Shown piece after piece: positions 5,210-7,167 of a DNA stretch of 7,167 bases; position 1 is the stretch's first letter; each line of letters starts with the position of its first letter. The DNA comes from Clostridia bacterium. GTDB taxonomy: Bacteria > Bacillota_E > SLMV01 > PUMD01. The notes under the pieces are model-generated. The model saw nothing but the letters and a program-made list of their open reading frames with translations. It was not told the DNA's origin and did not search any database. Both the position numbers and the translations under genes were made by a program. The stretch covers positions 1 to 7,167 of the forward strand of contig PWUC01000201.1 of assembly GCA_003562655.1 (NCBI GenBank), given 5' to 3'.

Positions 5210-6006
5210 GGGCCTACTGGTCGATCGTGAGAATCCGCTTCATCGCGCTCTTACAGTACCGGGCGGCCGCCGCGGCCGGGATCTTCACCCAGCTCTTCTT
5301 CGGCTTCGTCATGATCTACGTGATGCGGGAGTTCTTCTTCTCGAGTCCCGGGGATCAGCCCCTGACCCTGGCCCAGACGGTCACCTACGTGTGGCTGGGC
5401 CAGGCCATGCTGGGAATGATGCCGTGGAGCGGTGATGCCGAGGTGATAGACATGATCAAAAACGGCAATATCTCCTACGAGCTATGCCGACCCCTGCAGC
5501 TTTACAACCACTGGTACTGCCGCCTGCTAGCCCTGAGGACCGCCCCCACCATCCTGAGGGGCGTGCCCATATTCGCCGTGATCCTGCTGCTGCCGGGAGA
5601 CTTCGCCATGCGGCCGCCGCCGGGCCCTGCCGCGTTTGGGGCCTGGGTGCTGGCTACAATGGGAGCCCTTCTCCTGGGGTGTGCACTGTCGAACATCATC
5701 ACCATCTGCACGCTGTGGACCATCGCGGGCGACGGCATGAACCGGCTGATGCCGGCGCTGGTGATAATGCTGTCGGGATCCATCGTACCACTACCCTTCT
5801 TCCCCGACTGGATGCAGGGAACGCTGAGGTTTCTGCCCTTCTCCGGGCTGGTGGACGCACCAAACCAGTTCTTCATAGGCACTATGCCCCCCGGACAGGT
5901 ATGGATAATGCTTACCCATCAGCTGAGCTGGACGGTGGCAGTCGCACTGGCAGGCAGGGCACTGATCGCACTGGCCACCAGGCGCGTGATCATACAGGGG
6001 GGTTAG
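5206..6006 (+). CDS. ABC-2 family permease, first subunit (COG4587-like)
   Basis: This integral membrane subunit of the exporter has 266 residues and about six hydrophobic segments, at roughly 23-42, 57-74, 113-130, 143-168, 181-198 and 232-255. Between the second and third segments lies IKNGNISYELCRPLQLY (84-100), matching the family's cytoplasmic pattern 'I..G.i..eL.RPL', the likely coupling region to the ATPase. The start is GTG at 5206, overlapping the ATPase stop by 4 nt, with GGGGAG about 8 nt upstream. The N-terminus (MRAYWSIVRIRFIALLQYR) is basic and amphipathic with no cleavable signal. The second permease follows 4 nt after the TAG stop. The two probably form a heterodimeric channel. 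The fold and role are well supported; the substrate is unknown. Confidence 0.9.
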   Translation: MRAYWSIVRIRFIALLQYRAAAAAGIFTQLFFGFVMIYVMREFFFSSPGDQPLTLAQTVTYVWLGQAMLGMMPWSGDAEVIDMIKNGNISYELCRPLQLYNHWYCRLLALRTAPTILRGVPIFAVILLLPGDFAMRPPPGPAAFGAWVLATMGALLLGCALSNIITICTLWTIAGDGMNRLMPALVIMLSGSIVPLPFFPDWMQGTLRFLPFSGLVDAPNQFFIGTMPPGQVWIMLTHQLSWTVAVALAGRALIALATRRVIIQGG

Positions 6007-6010
6007 CACG

Positions 6011-6811
6011 GTGAGCGATACTGCTATCTACGTCAAACTCATCGCGATGTCCATCTACTCACAGCTTCAGTACCGGGCCTCCTTCGTCATGATGTCCCTG
6101 GGTCTCGCGTTGGTCACCATAATCGAGTTTTTCAGCATATGGGTCCTCTTCGAGCGCTTCGGGGGCCTGCACGACTGGTCCCTGGCCGAGGTCGGCATCT
6201 TCTACGGCATAATCCACTCCTCCTTCGCCGTGGCCGAGGGTGTCGGTAGGGGTTTCGATATCTTCCACCGCTACATCGTCCTCGGTGAGTTCGACCGGAT
6301 ACTGCTGCTGCCCCGGAGCACAGTCTGCCAGGTCCTCGGCCAGGACCTGCAGCTGATGCGGATCGGACGGCTCCTGCAGGCGGTGGTGGTGATGGCCTGG
6401 GCCTGTATCGCCCTTGAACTGACCTGGACCCCGCTCAGGATCGGGGTTCTCCTCGCATCCCTGGTAGCGGGAGTCATGTTCTTCACCGCGCTCTTCATCA
6501 TCCAGGCGACCTTCAGCTTCTGGTCCGTGAGGAGCCTCGAGTTCATGAACGCCTTCACCAACGGCGGCACGGTGATGGCCCAGTGGCCCTTTTCCATATA
6601 CCGGGGATGGTTCAGGAAGTTCTTCATCTACGTGATCCCCGTGGCCTGCATCAGCTACTTCCCGGCCCTCTTCATAATGGGGCGACAGGACCCCCTGGGC
6701 AGCACCCCCCTGCTGCAGGTCCTGTCTCCCCTGGCCGGACTCGTGTTCCTGGCGGCGGCGCTTAAGTTCTGGCACTTCGGGGTGACCAGATACCAGTCCA
6801 CGGGCAGCTGA
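6011..6811 (+). CDS. ABC-2 family permease, second subunit (DUF990 / PF06182, COG3694-like)
   Basis: This is the partner membrane subunit of the exporter, also 266 residues. Hydrophobic segments lie at about 24-47, 61-76, 119-136, 143-170, 203-223 and 236-254. Family marks are GRGFDIFHRYIVLGEFDRIL (79-98) and, near the C-terminus, QWPFSIYRGWFRKFFIYVIP (191-210) followed by ACISYFPALFI. This matches the ABC2_membrane_6 pattern in which an aromatic-rich 'YP..IY..w.r' segment precedes the fifth helix. The start is GTG at 6011, 4 nt after the previous stop, with a G-rich ribosome site (GGGGGG, 5998-6003) overlapping the end of the preceding gene. The stop is TGA at 6809-6811. It has the same length as the first permease and the same general plan, but a clearly different sequence, as expected of an obligate pair. 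No clear terminator follows. Confidence 0.9.
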   Translation: MSDTAIYVKLIAMSIYSQLQYRASFVMMSLGLALVTIIEFFSIWVLFERFGGLHDWSLAEVGIFYGIIHSSFAVAEGVGRGFDIFHRYIVLGEFDRILLLPRSTVCQVLGQDLQLMRIGRLLQAVVVMAWACIALELTWTPLRIGVLLASLVAGVMFFTALFIIQATFSFWSVRSLEFMNAFTNGGTVMAQWPFSIYRGWFRKFFIYVIPVACISYFPALFIMGRQDPLGSTPLLQVLSPLAGLVFLAAALKFWHFGVTRYQSTGS

Positions 6812-6919
6812 GCGCGCAACCCCCGGGAGGATGTTTCTTTCTTGGAGGAATGAGAACTCAGGACAAGAACCCTTCATGTGATACCCTCTGCACGAGAAAA
6901 CCCGGAGGTGAAAGGGTCG
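6812..6919 (+). other. Intergenic gap between the exporter operon and the serine hydrolase gene
   Basis: No clear terminator hairpin or strong promoter is visible. Two ribosome-site-like motifs occur, GGGAGG before ATG 6832 and GGAGG before ATG 6850, but both sit too close to their ATGs. The first opens only a 16-codon peptide. The second is out of frame with the following gene. The hydrolase could be read through from the exporter operon. Confidence 0.4.
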
Positions 6920-7167
6920 ATGAAAGACATACTGCGCAAGATAGACGAGTTCGCACTGGAGGCCGTCAGGCGCTCCAACCTGCCGGGCATGAGCCTGGCG
7001 GTGGTGAAAGACGGCGAGGTGGTACACGCGAGGGGCTTCGGACAGCGGGACCTCGAGAGCGGTTTGGCGGCGACACCCCAGACCCTGTACGGCATAGGGA
7101 GCATAACCAAGTCCTTCACCTGCCTGGCCATCATGCAGCTGCAGGAGCAGGGCAGACTCAGCGTGGA
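6920..7167 (+). CDS. Beta-lactamase-family serine hydrolase (PF00144), N-terminal fragment
   Basis: The first 82 codons are present; the gene runs off the right edge. The start is ATG at 6920, downstream of a near-perfect GGAGGTGA Shine-Dalgarno (6904-6911). An in-frame GTG at 6908 overlaps that site and is less likely. The protein begins MKDILRKIDEFALEAVRRSN, then LPGMSLAVVKDGEVVHARGF (21-40), and reaches the catalytic S61-I-T-K64 (SxxK) in YGIGSITKSFTCLAIMQLQE (57-76). This is the standard N-terminal layout of class C beta-lactamase, DD-peptidase and esterase-type hydrolases. There is no signal peptide, so this member is probably cytoplasmic, unlike true AmpC enzymes or penicillin-binding proteins. 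The YxN and KTG-like motifs lie outside the window, so the substrate (peptide, ester or lactam) cannot be told. It has the same direction as the exporter operon. Confidence 0.88.
   Translation, partial: MKDILRKIDEFALEAVRRSNLPGMSLAVVKDGEVVHARGFGQRDLESGLAATPQTLYGIGSITKSFTCLAIMQLQEQGRLSV

Noticed and set aside
6059..7027. 322-codon minus-strand frame
   Set aside because: It is a shadow antisense to the second permease and the serine hydrolase. The His, Glu and Gln-rich composition mirrors the real coding strand.
6850..7167. Frame from ATG 6850 with a GGAGG motif, open to the window end
   Set aside because: The spacing to GGAGG is only about 2 nt, and it is out of frame with the clear serine hydrolase reading from 6920, which carries the SxxK motif.
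1..7167. CRISPR arrays, rRNA, tRNA, complete insertion sequences
   Set aside because: I looked for regular direct repeats, conserved RNA cores and transposase motifs on both strands and saw none.

Overview
The window is bacterial DNA of high GC content. Four features point to the type of organism: strong Shine-Dalgarno sites (AAGGAG, AGGAGG, GGAGGTGA), GTG and TTG starts, frequent AGG (Arg) and ATA (Ile) codons despite the high GC, and a gene that needs selenocysteine (Sec) insertion. Together they suggest a Sec-decoding, probably anaerobic or facultative bacterium, as found in Clostridia-like Firmicutes, deltaproteobacterial lineages and some deep anaerobic Actinobacteriota. I cannot fix the phylum from the sequence.

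Left part (1-930, minus strand). The first 51 codons of a DUF1343/NamZ-type exo-N-acetylmuramidase run off the left edge. Upstream of it is the main finding: a complete 205-residue AhpC/Prx1-type peroxiredoxin whose peroxidatic cysteine codon is an in-frame TGA (752-754), in the context FYPGDFTFV-U-PTEL. A plain ORF reading splits this gene and reports only the part after the TGA. A bacterial SECIS-like hairpin with an AGUU loop begins a few bases after the TGA. The gene has a perfect SD, a candidate structured leader, and a strong rho-independent terminator. TGA serves as the ordinary stop of three other genes here, so this is local recoding and not a changed genetic code.

Middle part (931-4222). 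Diverging from the peroxiredoxin is a complete mscS mechanosensitive channel gene on the plus strand. Converging on it is a minus-strand gene for a 426-residue, all-helical, TPR-like protein. It resembles the C-terminal half of SWIM zinc-finger proteins but has no SWIM finger. About 800 bases with no convincing gene follow (3419-4222). They hold a perfect 19-base palindrome, a long two-part hairpin and a weak promoter candidate.

Right part (4223-7167, plus strand). A tight three-gene operon encodes an ABC-2 type exporter: an ATPase (TTG start), a permease overlapping it by 4 nt, and a second permease 4 nt further on. The two permeases have equal length and belong to the COG4587 and COG3694/PF06182 families, so they probably pair as a heterodimer driven by the COG4586-type ATPase. 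The substrate is unknown. After a 108-nt gap, a beta-lactamase-fold serine hydrolase (SxxK motif present) begins and runs off the right edge.

The genes do not form one pathway. The visible themes are envelope and stress functions: cell-wall sugar recycling, peroxide reduction, osmotic release, export, and a penicillin-binding-protein-like hydrolase.
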